DNA of 64,000 nucleotides from assembly GCA_037974335.1 (NCBI GenBank), contig CM075760.1:22801538-22865537 (forward strand). Direction: 5' to 3'. Below are positions 24,453 to 34,923 of this stretch, one piece after another (position 1 is the stretch's first letter; every line of letters starts with the position of its first letter). The position numbers and the translations under genes were made by a program. This stretch comes from Prionace glauca. Lineage: Eukaryota > Chordata > Chondrichthyes > Carcharhiniformes > Carcharhinidae. Under the pieces are notes generated by a model. The model had not been told where the DNA came from and searched no databases. It worked only from the letters and a program-made list of their open reading frames with translations.

Positions 24453-24827
24453 TGTGCCTTTGGTGGCCATGCCAGGTGAGGATGGCAGATTTTCTTCCCT
24501 AAAAAGCATTAGTGATGGGGTTTTCCGACAATCTACAATCGTTTCACAATCATCAATAGATTCTTAATTCCACATGTTTGTACTGAATTCAAATTCTACC
24601 ATTTGCCGTGGCAGGATTCAAACCTGGGTCCCCAAACATTAGCTGAATTTTGGATTAATAGTCTAGCGATAATACCACTAGGGAATTGCCTCTCAATGTG
24701 TGAGATGGAAACTTACAGCTTTTGGGGAATGAAAGGGGGAAAAAATGCTCCAGAGAAACTAGAATTGTCTGTTCTGAATGTCTATCCTGTACTAACGCTG
24801 ATTACTTTTGTCAACTTCTTTTACAGA

Positions 24828-25133
24828 TGTTAGAAATGAGGATTTAAGCCAGAAATCTCAAACCAAACGTTGCATCAGGATCTGAAAGATTCAGTTGATT
24901 CATTGCAAAGTGAAGATCAGTGGCCTTTGAATCTAGATGGAGAAATAATTGTCTGCTCTATCAGCTTCATCAGTTATTAATTCTCAGTGTGACGAGAAAA
25001 GCATCAGCACACGCACTTTGAACTGATTGTTCCTGCCTTAACCAGTTACACAGCTTGAAGAAACATTCCCATTTGGAGCCGGGAAAGACCCTATGTGTGT
25101 CCTGTGTGTGGAAACTTAATTTGATTGTTGAAC
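24828..25133 (+). other. leader of the ZNF-Q terminal exon
   Basis: The acceptor CTTCTTTTACAG ends at 24827. The leader shows the usual phrases (CAGAAATCTCAAACCAAACG) and eroded finger residues. Confidence 0.6.
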
Positions 25134-26087
25134 ATGGAGAGACACGAGGACACCTACACCACAGAGAAACCGTGGAAATGTGAGGACTGTGGAAAGAGAT
25201 TCATAACCCCCTCAAAACTAGAAACTCATCGACGTATTCACACCGGGGAGCGGCCGTTTACCTGCTCTGATTGTGGGAAGGGATTCACAAATTCATCCCA
25301 CCTGCTGACACACCAGCGAATTCACATGAAGGAAAGGCCATTCACCTGCACAGCATGTGGGAAAGGTTTCAAACATTCATCCACCCTGAAGATACATCAG
25401 CGAGTTCACTCTGGGGAGAGGCCATTTGCTTGCTCTGAGTGTGGGAAAAGATTCTCTCAGTTATCCAACCTGCAGACACATCAGCGAATTCACACTGGGG
25501 AGAGGCCATTTAGCTGCTCTGAGTGTGGGAAGAGATTCAATCAGTTATCCGATTTGCTGACACACCAGCGAGCTCACACTGGGGAGAGGCCGTTTACCTG
25601 CTCTCATTGTGGAAAGGGATTCACTCAGTCATCCAACCTGCAGACACACCAGCGAGTTCACACTGAGCAGAAACAATTCAGCTGCTCTCTCTGCGCGAGA
25701 AGGTTTAGATGGTTATCCAACCTGATGCGACACCAACAGGTTCACACCGAGGAGAGGTCATTCTTCTGTTCTGACTGTGGGAAGGGATTCAAAAATTCAA
25801 CCCATCTGCTGACACACCAACGAATTCACACTGAGGAGAAGCCGTTCATCTGCACAGTGTGCACAAAGAAATTCAAAGATTCATCCACTCTGCAAAAACA
25901 CCAGCGAGTTCACACTGGGGAGAGACCATTCACCTGCTCTGATTGTGGGAAGCAGTTCCGAGATTTGTCCAACCTGAGAAGACACCAACGAGTCCACACT
26001 GGGGAGAGACCATTCACCTGCTCTGACTGTGGGAAAGGATTCACTCAGTCATCTACCCTGTTGAGACACCAGCGAGTTCATAATTGA
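25134..26087 (+). CDS. ZNF-Q: 11-finger C2H2 zinc-finger protein
   Basis: From ATG 25134 the 317-residue protein reads M-E-R-H-E-D, then [12 protein letters not shown], and eleven C2H2 fingers ending in H-Q-R-V-H-N. The frame is intact and all zinc ligands are present. The usual M of M-E-K-P-W-K-C is replaced by T, so the start lies ten codons further up than in the paralogues. Finger helices are varied ([29 protein letters not shown]), which argues against recent internal duplication. It is a likely nuclear DNA-binding factor with no accessory domain. This is the most complete gene model in the window: promoter and exon 1 at 22390-22881, then an intron loaded with transposons. Confidence 0.88.
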   Translation: MERHEDTYTTEKPWKCEDCGKRFITPSKLETHRRIHTGERPFTCSDCGKGFTNSSHLLTHQRIHMKERPFTCTACGKGFKHSSTLKIHQRVHSGERPFACSECGKRFSQLSNLQTHQRIHTGERPFSCSECGKRFNQLSDLLTHQRAHTGERPFTCSHCGKGFTQSSNLQTHQRVHTEQKQFSCSLCARRFRWLSNLMRHQQVHTEERSFFCSDCGKGFKNSTHLLTHQRIHTEEKPFICTVCTKKFKDSSTLQKHQRVHTGERPFTCSDCGKQFRDLSNLRRHQRVHTGERPFTCSDCGKGFTQSSTLLRHQRVHN

Positions 26088-26404
26088 TTACAATCATTGG
26101 ATTCTGCTGTTATTGCTGCTGTTAATCACATCCAGCACTGAAATATGTCCACTCTGACAGTTGAAGTGGGAGGGTCAGTGAGTTTCTTTCTGCTTAACTG
26201 GCCGGTCTCACAACTTTGCTTCCCTGTTTTTAAACAAAGGCACAATATTTGCCACCCTCCAATCTTCAGGCACCTCACCTGTGGATGTCAGTTCAAATAT
26301 CTCTGCTGGGGGACTTGCAATTTCCTCTCTAGCCTCCCACAATGTCCTGGGATACACTTCATAAGGCCCTGGGGATTTCTCTACCTTGATGCACTTTAAA
26401 GAGC

Positions 26405-27007
26405 CTCACATCTGTAGTGGGTACGCTGGTAGAAGGTATTCTGAGAGACAGAATCTACAGGCATTTAGAGAGGCAAGGACTGATTAGGGACAGTCAGCAT
26501 GGCTTTGTGAGTGGAAAATCATGTCTCAGAAGTTTGAGGTTTTTGAAGGGGGAACCAAGAAGGTAAATGAGGGCAGTGCAGTTGATGTTGTCTACATGAA
26601 CTTTAGCAAGGCCTTGGATAAAATACCACATAGTAGGTTGTTGCATAAGATTAAATCTCACGGGATCCAATGTGAGGCAGTTAAATGGATGCAAAATTAG
26701 CTTGATGGCAGAAACCAGAGGGTAGATGTAGAGAGTTGTTTTTCAAACTGGAAGCCTGTGACCAGCGGTGTGCCTCAGGGATCGGTGCTGGGTCCACTGT
26801 TATTTGTATTAATGATTTGGATGAGAATTTAGGAGGCATGATTACTAAGTTTGCAGATAACACCAAGGTGAGTGGCTTAGTGGACAGTGAAGAAGGTTAG
26901 TTTGGATTGGGTTCTTGATCAATTGGGCCAGTGGGCTGACGATTGACAGATGGAATTTAATTTAATGCGAGGTGATGCATTTTGACAGATCAAACCAGGG
27001 TAGGGCT
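26405..27007 (+). mobile_element. old CR1-like LINE, 5' piece (split)
   Basis: Decayed RT sequence is visible (AGTCAGCATGGCTTTGTGAG, GACCAGCGGTGTGCCTCAGG, AAGTTTGCAGATAACACCAA). The sequence breaks off near CAAACCAGGGTAGGGCTT and resumes at 30767. Confidence 0.7.
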
Positions 27008-27182
27008 TAGTTAATCTGCTAAATCTAAGGGTCAGGGACAAAAGGGGGCTGCTGGGAGGAGGAAGGGGGGTGAGGAGCGGAGGCCTCAGCCTCTTAACCT
27101 GCATAACAGGTTTGAGGTTCTTGCTTCCAGTCTGGAAGAGGACGAGGCAAGAGAGGTTGGTGAGCAAACTGCACACGGTGCA

Positions 27183-27731
27183 GTGATGCAGCAGGACATA
27201 GGCAAAGAGAAGGGGAAAAGGAACGTAGTAGTGATTGGGGATAGTGGGGTGAAGGGTATTGACACTGTCCTTTGTCACAATGACAAAGTGCACAGAAGGG
27301 TGTGTTGTCTGCCTGGTGCTCGGGTACAGGATGTCGCAGCTGGGCTGCAGAGGAATCTGGAGTGGGAGGGTGAGAACCCGGTCGTTGTAGTACATGTGGG
27401 TGCCGGTGACATAGGCAAAATGCGGACTGAGAATCTGGGAAGGGAGTATGAGAAGCTGGGAATGGAATTAAAAAGTAGAACCGACAAGGTGGTTATCTCT
27501 GGGCTACTGCCTGAACCGAGGGCAGACGGGCATAGGGTTGATAGGATAAAGGAAGTAAATGGGTGGCTCAGGGATTGGTGTGGGAGGAATGGGTTCGAAT
27601 TTATGGGGCATTGGCACCAGTATTGGGGTAGGTGGGACCTGTTCAGGCAGGATGGGGTTGGTCTGAATCATGCTGGGACCAGAGTGCTGGCGAATCGAGT
27701 AAAGAGGACTGTAGACAGGGCTTTAAACTAA
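27183..27731 (+). CDS. LINE ORF1-like protein with SGNH esterase signature
   Basis: The 182-residue open frame shows V-V-V-I-G-D-S-G-V-K-G (block I, nucleophile Ser), H-V-G-A-G-D (block III; the usual Asn is Gly) and D-G-V-G-L-N-H-A-G near the C-terminus (block V, catalytic Asp and His). This is the SGNH-hydrolase pattern known from CR1-type ORF1 proteins, where it is thought to act on lipids or membranes. The likely start is the ATG at 27186; the reading begins at a GTG three bases earlier. Substitution of the block III Asn may reduce activity. Confidence 0.7.
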   Translation: MMQQDIGKEKGKRNVVVIGDSGVKGIDTVLCHNDKVHRRVCCLPGARVQDVAAGLQRNLEWEGENPVVVVHVGAGDIGKMRTENLGREYEKLGMELKSRTDKVVISGLLPEPRADGHRVDRIKEVNGWLRDWCGRNGFEFMGHWHQYWGRWDLFRQDGVGLNHAGTRVLANRVKRTVDRALN

Positions 27732-27865
27732 TTAGGGGGGGGGAGGGTGCGAGGGTAGGTGACGCTATGAGGTCTAAAGTTAAGGATAGGGTACAGGTAA
27801 GGGAAGAGGCCAAGGATGTCCCAATTGGTGGCGTTACGGCAAGTAGGGTCCAGGTGAAGGCTGGG

Positions 27866-30418
27866 ATGAAAGCGCTTTATCTGAATGCACGAAGCATTCG
27901 GAATAAAGTGGATGAGCTGATGGCGCAGATCGACACAAATGGATACGATCTGGTGGCCATTACAGAGACATGGCTGCAAGGTGACAGGGACTGGGAGATG
28001 AATGTACAGGGTTATCAAGTGTTTAGGAAGGATAGGCAGGAGGAAAGAGGTGGTGGCGTAGCTCTGCTGATTAAGAATAGTATCAAGGTGGTAGCAAGGG
28101 ATGATATCGGAGCCAAGGAGCAGAAAGTGGAATCGTTGTGGGTGGAGATTAGGAACAGAAAAGGGAGGAAGACGCTAGTGGGTGTCGTCTATAGGCCCCC
28201 GAATAATGATCTGGAGGTGGGGCGGGCTGTTAACGCGCAAATAAGTGCAGCGTGCAGGAATGGGACGGCAGTAGTTATGGGAGATTTCAATCTGCATATT
28301 GATTGATCGACCCATGTTGGACGAGGTGGGCTCGAGGAGGAGTTCTTGGAATACTGCCGGGATAATTTCCTTGAACAGTGTGTGTTGGAGCCGACGAGGG
28401 AGCGAGCTATCTTGGATCTGGTGCTATGTAATGAGGCGGGTAGAATTAGGGACCTTGCGGTGAAGGATCCTCTTGGAGAGAGTGATCATTGTATGGTGGA
28501 GTTTCTGGTGCAGATGGAGGAGGAGAAAGTGGGTTCCCAGACACGCGTCCTTTGTTTGAATAGTGGGGAGTATGGTAGGATAAGAGAAGAATTGGCGAAT
28601 GTGGACTGGGGGAGCGCGTTGGAAGGTAGGTCTGCTGAGGAGCAGTGGAGGATCTTTAAGGAGATCTTTCTTGGTGCTCAGCAGAAATTTATTCCGATGG
28701 TTAAAAAGGACAGTAGGAGGAGAGGTAATAAGCCGTGGATAACAAAGGAGGTGAAGGAAAGTGTTAAATTAAAAGCGGAGGAGTTTAGAGTAGCTAAGAG
28801 CAGTGGGCGAGAAGAGGATTGGGAAAGGTTTAAATGTCAACAAAGATTGACAAAGAAATTGATAAAGGAGGGTAGGAGAAGCTATGAGGCTGGGCTAGCA
28901 CTTAATATAAAAAAGGATAGCAAGAGTTTTTATAAATATATAAAAAGGAATAGGCTGGCTAGGGTAAACGTTGGTCCTTTAGAGGATGAGAAAGGGGAGC
29001 TAGTGGTAGGGGATGGGGATATGGCTAAGGTCTTGAATAACTTTTTTGTTTCTGTCTTCACGGAGGAGGACGTGGATAATTTGCCGGGTGTTAGCGATGG
29101 AAAGGTGGTAGGAATGGAGGGTCTTAATGACATGACTGTTACTAGAGAGGTGGTGCTCGACAGACTGGAGGGGCTGATTGTGGACAAGTCCCCAGGACCG
29201 GATGGAATGCATCCGAGGGTTCTGAAAGAAATGGCGGAGGTGATAGTGGAAGCCTTGGTGGTTATTTTCCAGACGTCGCTGGATTCCGGGGAAGTGCCAG
29301 AAGATTGGAAAACGGCTAATGTTACGCTGTTGTTTAAGAAGAGTGCCAGGCAAAAGGCGGGGAATTATAGGTCGGTTAGTTTAACGTCTGTGGTAGGTAA
29401 AATGTTAGAAACCGTCATTAAGGAGGAAATAGCGAGGCATCTTGAGGGGAATTGCTTGATAGGGCGGACGCAACACGGTTTCATTAAAGGGAAGTCGTGT
29501 CTGACAAATTTACTGGAGTTCTATGAGGATGTGTCTGGGGCAGTGGATAGAGGAGAGCCGGTGGATGTGGTCTTTCTGGATTTTCAGAAGGCGTTTGACA
29601 AGGTACCTCACAAGAGGTTATTGCAGAAGGTCAGGGGACATGGAGTTGGGGGTAGGGTGTTAGTGTGGATAGAGGATTGGTTGTCAAATAGGAGGCAGAG
29701 AGTGGGGGTCAATGGATGCTATTCGGATTGGCGGTTGGTGACTAGTGGGGTGCCCCAGGGATCGGTGCTGGGGCCTCAGCTATTTACCATTTATATAGAT
29801 GATCTGGAGGAGGGAACCGAGTGCAGGGTGTCGAAATTTGCTGATGACACCAAGATTGGGGGAAAGGCAAATTGTGCAGAGGGTGTGGAGAGTCTGCAGA
29901 AGGATCTAGATAGGCTGGGCGAATGGGCCAGGAAATGGCAAATGGAATTTAATGTTGGCAAGTGTGAGGTGGTCCACTTTGGTAGGAGGAATGGTAGGAA
30001 AGACTATTACTTACGGGGCGAAAAACTGCAGCAGGTGACGGTGCAGAGGGACCTCGGGGTCCTTGTGCATGAGTCGCAAAAACCCAGCTTGCAGATGCAG
30101 CAGGTGGTCAGGAAGGCAAATGGGATGCTGGCCTTCATAGCGAGGGGGATTGAATATAAAAGTAGGGAGGTCTTGCTACAGCTGTATAGGGCATTGGTGA
30201 GGCCGCAGCTGGAGTACTGTGTGCAGTTTTGGGCGCCGCACCTGCGCAAGGATATTTTGGACCTGGAGGGAGTGCAGAGGAGGTTTACTCGGCTGATACC
30301 GGAGTTGAGGGGATTGAGCTATGAGGAGAGGCTGAATAAACTAGGCTTGTACTCGTTAGAGTTTAGAAGAATGAGGGGAGATCTCATTGAGACGTATAAG
30401 ATGATATGGGATGGATAG
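27866..30418 (+). pseudogene. LINE ORF2: APE endonuclease and reverse transcriptase
   Basis: From ATG 27866 the endonuclease opens M-K-A-L-Y-L-N-A-R-S-I-R-N-K and includes I-T-E-T-W-L (catalytic Glu), V-Y-R-P-P and M-G-D-F-N-L-H. A TGA at 28304-28306 replaces the Trp codon expected after H-I-D. The same frame then continues to 30418 with S-D-H (end of the endonuclease), S-P-G-P-D-G (RT), [21 protein letters not shown] and the catalytic F-A-D-D. A 2-bp deletion then ends the frame about 100 codons early. Target-primed reverse transcription is the established role of the family. Confidence 0.8.
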
Positions 30419-30766
30419 GATAGAGGTGGAGAGACTCTTCCCGCTCAAAAAAGACAGTAGGACTAGGGGGCACAGCCTCAAGATAAAGGGGGGGGCGGTT
30501 TAGAACAGAGTTGAGGAGGAACTTCTTCACTCAAAGGGTGGTGAATCTCTGGAATTCTCTGCCCGTTGAAGTGGTGGAAGCTGCCTCGCTAAATATTTTT
30601 AAGAAACGGGTTGATGGGTTTTTGATAAGAGAAGGGATTAAGGGTTATGGGGAGAGGCAGGAAGGTGGAGCTGAGTCACGACAGATCAGCCATGATCTTA
30701 TTGAATGGCGGGGCAGGCTCGAAGGGCCAGATGGCCTACTCCTGCTCCTATTTCTTATGTTCTTAA

Positions 30767-31380
30767 TGGTAGTGAATTGGGGAGAGTTGTAGAACAAAGA
30801 GATCTAGGGGTACATGTTCATAGCTCATTGAAAGTGGAATCACAGATGGACAGGGTGGTGAAGAAGGCATTCGGCATGCTTGGTTTCATTAGTCAGAACA
30901 TTGAATACAGGAGTTGGGACGTCTTGTTGAAGTTGCACAAGACATTGGCAAGACCACTTGTAATACTGCACACAGTTCTGGTCACCTTATTATAGACAGG
31001 ATATTATTAAACTAGAAAGAATGCAGAAAAGATTTATTAGGATGCTTCTGGGACTTGATGGTTTGAGTTATAAAGAGACGCTGGATAGACTGGGATGTTT
31101 TTCCTCTGGTGCATAGATCAGCTCGATAGTCAATATCTTTTTCCAAAGGTGGGGAAGTCTAAAACTAGAGGCCATAGGTTTAAGATGAGAGGGGAGAGAT
31201 ACAAAAGGGTCCAGAGGGGTGACTTTTCAGACACAGCATGGTGAGTGTCTGGAACAAATTGCCAGAGGTAGTAGTAGAGGCGGGTGCAATTTTGTCTTAA
31301 GATTGCTATCAAGGGATATGGGCCAAATGCAGGCAATTGGGACTAGCTTAGTCATTTAAAAAAAGGGGCGGCATATAGAA
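30767..31380 (+). mobile_element. old CR1-like LINE, 3' piece (split)
   Basis: It continues the 26405-27007 copy with GTAGAACAAAGAGATCTAGG and the decayed C-terminal RT region, ending near AAAAAAAGGGGCGGCATA. The related copy at 44820-45422 shows the uninterrupted order for this part. Confidence 0.7.
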
Positions 31381-32480
31381 AAACGGACAAGCACATTCAT
31401 GCACAAACACAAAGGCACACATGTGCACAACACACATAAATACATTCACAAAACACAGAGAAACATGCATGCATACAAATATGTATTCATACACCATAAG
31501 TTCATACAAGATATACACAAACGAACACAAACAAGCACGCTCACGCAAATACACTCATGGGCAACACATACCCGAACAACAATACACACACACACACACA
31601 AATACGCTCTGACACAAATACTACCATGCACAAATGTACAGAGGCACACATACATTCATTCTCTCCCTCACCACACACACACTTACACACGCATACTCAC
31701 ACACACACATACACTCATTGACATGAACTTGTACAAACAGGCAGAAAAACAACATGCACGTAAATAATCAAATATGTACAAACACACATACACACACAGA
31801 GAAATGCAAACACACAAGTACAACACACGCATAAACATATGCAAATAGGTACACAGATCCAAGTTCAAACAGATACATGCATATTCACATTCCAGACAGA
31901 AGCACATGCATGCAGATCCACATACATACATTCAGATGAATACATGTTATTAGATATTCACACTGACAGGAATATAGATACAGAGACACGTAATGTTCTC
32001 CACATTAACACGCAAACATGGAAAATACATATGTACACATTAACAGACTGCACACAGATGGCCAGAGAGTCAAACTTTTACACACAAAACATTACCACGC
32101 TCAAATAGAACAGAACACCATAGCACACATTGCTTCACACGGAAACACAAACATCGTTATGAAGATATCAACACGGATATACAGACACTAATATGTTAAC
32201 AGACATGTGCACAAAAAGACTGAGAAACAGGCTCACACAGAATGGGAAGGAAACCATCCCCGTGTGACAGAAATCAACATATTAAAGTAGGCATGAACAC
32301 ATGCACACATTGTGTGTGACATTAGTAAATATGTATCGACTTCACACAATAAGAGGCATGCATCCACAATGTCAGCCAAATAAAATATACACAGACGCAC
32401 AAACACAACAACACAAATCAACAAGCACAAGAAAATGAACATGTTCATTAACCCTCACGCACACACATTAACGCAGGGCC
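31381..32480 (+). repeat. AC-rich intron sequence of the orphan IgM TM unit
   Basis: The strand is dominated by ACAC, ACATGC and CACACAT motifs. It corresponds, inverted, to the GT-rich intron at 59140-60640 of the right-hand IgM cluster (for example GGAAGGAAAC near 32245 and its counterpart near 59385). Open frames rich in His, Thr, Cys and Val arise from the repeat. Confidence 0.65.
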
Positions 32481-32991
32481 AAACGTTAATGCAGACCATG
32501 AGATTCTCATGCACACAAATGCAAATTGCATCGATAAACACGTTGAGAAACTGAATTTAAGCTCATGATCTATTAAGCATTTCCACCATCAATGAGAAAA
32601 GATCGGAAATTACATCCCGGCTCTTAAACAGCAGCATTCACAGTTTACAGATCAGTAAACATCTGTGAAAACAAGCATTGATCAGTGAACGTTCCTCCAC
32701 ATCAGTCATAACATTCTTCAATGCTATGAAGTGCTCAAAAATGAACTGACACTCAAGAAAACATCTTCAGTCCTTCTGACATGGACTGTCCAAGGAATGT
32801 AAAGATCAGCTGTGAAAATAATTATGGAGATCGGCTACTGAGTGCCCTGAACTTAATCGTAGATATATATCGAAAATTATACAGAGAATACATTAATAGT
32901 TTATGAAGGAGAACGGGGAAAGAAAAATAACAATAAGATTCCCTGGATCAATAAAGTAATCTAATTTCATTTCTTGGTCTCCATCCCCCAG

Positions 32992-33119
32992 ACTTCACTG
33001 ATCACATCTGGATTGAAGACAGTGAGGATGATAACAGCAACATCTGGACAACTGCTTCCACATTCATTGTCCTGTTCTTCCTGAGCATTTTCTACAGCAC
33101 TGCCATCACTCTGGTGAAG
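32992..33119 (+). pseudogene. orphan IgM TM1 exon
   Basis: Flanked by an acceptor (TCCATCCCCCAG) and a donor (GTGAGA). In phase 1 it reads [18 protein letters not shown], then [23 protein letters not shown]. This is the acidic spacer and membrane helix of immunoglobulin mu. It has the same length (128 nt) and near-identical sequence to 58298-58425 on the other strand. No CH exon lies upstream in the window; the sequence before it is an AC-rich intron and LINEs. It is open and spliceable in itself but probably unused. I call it a remnant exon of a second IgM cluster. Confidence 0.8.
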
Positions 33120-33261
33120 GTGAGATGATTCAAACTCACTCACATTTCACACTGGCAGAATGTATTTGAAACATCTCTCAATGTTTCACTGATTAAAAAC
33201 TCCAACATTAATGTCCCCGCATCATAAACATCTGCTTCAATATTGTATCTTTCTTTTACAG

Positions 33262-33273
33262 ATCAAACAATGA
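33262..33273 (+). pseudogene. orphan IgM TM2 exon (cytoplasmic end)
   Basis: After TTTCTTTTACAG it reads I-K-Q-stop, giving a membrane tail V-K-I-K-Q. The intron from TM1 is 142 bp. AATAAA signals follow at 33719-33724 and 33730-33735. Confidence 0.7.
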
Positions 33274-33789
33274 GCTGAATTTTGAACGCAGTATGATTAT
33301 CACAGATTACCACAGATGATTATCAAAATCTCTGGATGACACAGATACAATATCTGCTCTCAGTGACTATCAGTAAAAAAAATTCTCAGGTTGTCATTCT
33401 GAATCTGTAACTGAGGTAATGATAGACATTATTTCAGTTTTCAGTGTGAAATGTACGAGGCATTTTTGTTAGAATGTAATTGTGGTTAATAGTTTTAATA
33501 GCATTTATTATTAAGAAACTTTTCTCATTCCTCATTCGCATCTGATAATTCCTCTTTCTATTAAGATCCTGTTTTCTGTTTCTGGTGTATGTACCAGATG
33601 TATAAATATTGATGGATTCCCTGTGCATGTGTCCTGTTCTCAATGTGAAGCTTGATCGTTATGTTCACTTTTCTAGCTTAAAACAAATGTCGCTGAAAAA
33701 TATTCTCTGAATTTTTAAAATAAATATTGAATAAAATTTTAACCAACTCTGGTTTGGATTAATTCCTTTCTCTTCAAAATCCATCAACT
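33274..33789 (+). other. 3' UTR-like sequence after orphan TM2
   Basis: It matches the sequence after TM2 of the right-hand cluster (57650-58150) in inverse orientation and ends with two AATAAA signals. No open gene is seen. Confidence 0.6.
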
Positions 33790-33925
33790 CCAACCCATTT
33801 TCCCTATTATACGGTTTTCCCCTCTTTCCCAGGCAGGGATTTTTCCCAGTCAAGTGGGATGTGGTTGAACTCAAGACCCTTCAGTGAAAGAGCCACTCTG
33901 CCACCCAGTGACCCATCCGTTTAAA
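33790..33925 (-). repeat. tRNA-like repeat at the duplication edge
   Basis: The minus strand carries GTCACTGGGTGGCAGAGTGG and a GAGTTCAACCACATCCCAC segment. The same piece is at 57510-57605 beside the right-hand copy, so it was present before duplication. It is not a credible functional tRNA. Confidence 0.5.
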
Positions 33926-34504
33926 TACACATTCATCTCTGCCTTTTCATGATAAAATCCACAGACCTGAGTGAATAATGTGGAGAACCACAGTGATTTC
34001 ACGCATAAACTGGTCTGTCACTGACGAGTTTCAGGTAATCCTAAACAGCAAAATGTCATCTTCATTCAAGGCCAATGCAGGACAGTGTGTGACAGAAGAT
34101 AGTTTTCTATGCACTGCCTCTTGACAAAAAAAGCATTATCAGTGTCACCATAGGGTGGGTTACCAGACTGTATCTCTCTTTATATCATCTGATGAAATAC
34201 TTCCCAGACAGGCAAACCACAAGCTGGATAGAGGAAACATACAGAACAGATATACAAATCATGATGTGAAACAAAGAAATTGAGGTGTATTTCACTTAAA
34301 CACATCATCGATTACAAATTTCCAAATTATGACTAGTCTTGAGGGTAATTTGACAATTTGAGATAGTCTTCAACTATAGACAATATAAAACTCACGAGAC
34401 AGATATCTCTGTGTGAGGGGGTAACATTAATTGAAAACAAAAGCAAAATATACAGCTACTGGGAGATCATCAAAAGGGTTAAATGGCTCTGGAATAGGGC
34501 CACT
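33926..34504. other. intergenic, nothing recognised
   Basis: This is A+T-rich single-copy-like sequence. I see no gene, repeat or motif that I can support. Confidence 0.5.
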
Positions 34505-34862
34505 GGAATATTTTGTTATTCATTGTTACGGGATGTAGGCATCACTTGCTGGGCCAGCATTTCTTGCCCATCCTTAACTGCCCTCCATTTCAGAGGGTAT
34601 TTGAGAATCAACCACATTGCCGTCAGTCTGGAGTTCACATGTAGGTCAGGCCAGGTAAGGATGGCAGCTTTCCTTTTCTAAAGGACGTTACTGAACCAAA
34701 TGGGTTTTTACTACAATTGACAATGGTTAAGGTTTGTCAGACTTTTAATTCCAGATTTTAATTGAACACAAATTTCACCATCGACTGTGGTGGGATTCGA
34801 ACCTGGGTCCCCAGAGCCTTACCCTGAGTCCTGTGATAATTCCACTGGGTCACTGCCTCTCA
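34505..34862 (-). repeat. near-complete tRNA-derived SINE
   Basis: Read on the minus strand, it starts with a tRNA-like head containing GGGGACCCAGGTTCGAATCC (B box) near 34805 and ends with the body phrase for GCTGGGCCAGCATTTCTTGC. It is the family of 23055-24690 and 63685-63960. Confidence 0.7.
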
Positions 34863-34923
34863 TTTGATCGAATTGTTATTGTTTATCTCAGGGTGCAGGA
34901 ACAACAGAATCCAGCTTTGTGGG

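Larger units (their letters stand above)
23055..24690 (-). repeat. SINE broken by two insertions (in ZNF-Q intron)
   Basis: SINE pieces lie at 23055-23092, about 23196-23286 and about 24453-24690. The last includes GGCAGGATTCAAACCTGGGTC, a B-box-like tRNA segment on the minus strand. A Penelope-like tail and a LINE separate the pieces. The intact arrangement can be compared at 34505-34862. Confidence 0.6.
27008..30766 (+). mobile_element. near-complete CR1-like LINE
   Basis: This is the longest LINE in the window, with an esterase-like ORF1, then endonuclease and RT in ORF2, a CR1-type 3' UTR and a (TTCTTATG)n tail. Breaks I can see: a TGA in ORF2 after the endonuclease, a 2-bp deletion near 30405 and a G-run shift near 30490. 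It lies inside an older CR1 copy. Fragments at 13348, 17387, 37914 and elsewhere are truncated relatives of it. Confidence 0.85.

Noticed and set aside
31348-32108. Frames rich in His, Thr and Lys in the AC-rich block
   Set aside because: Same cause as above, in the orphan IgM intron.
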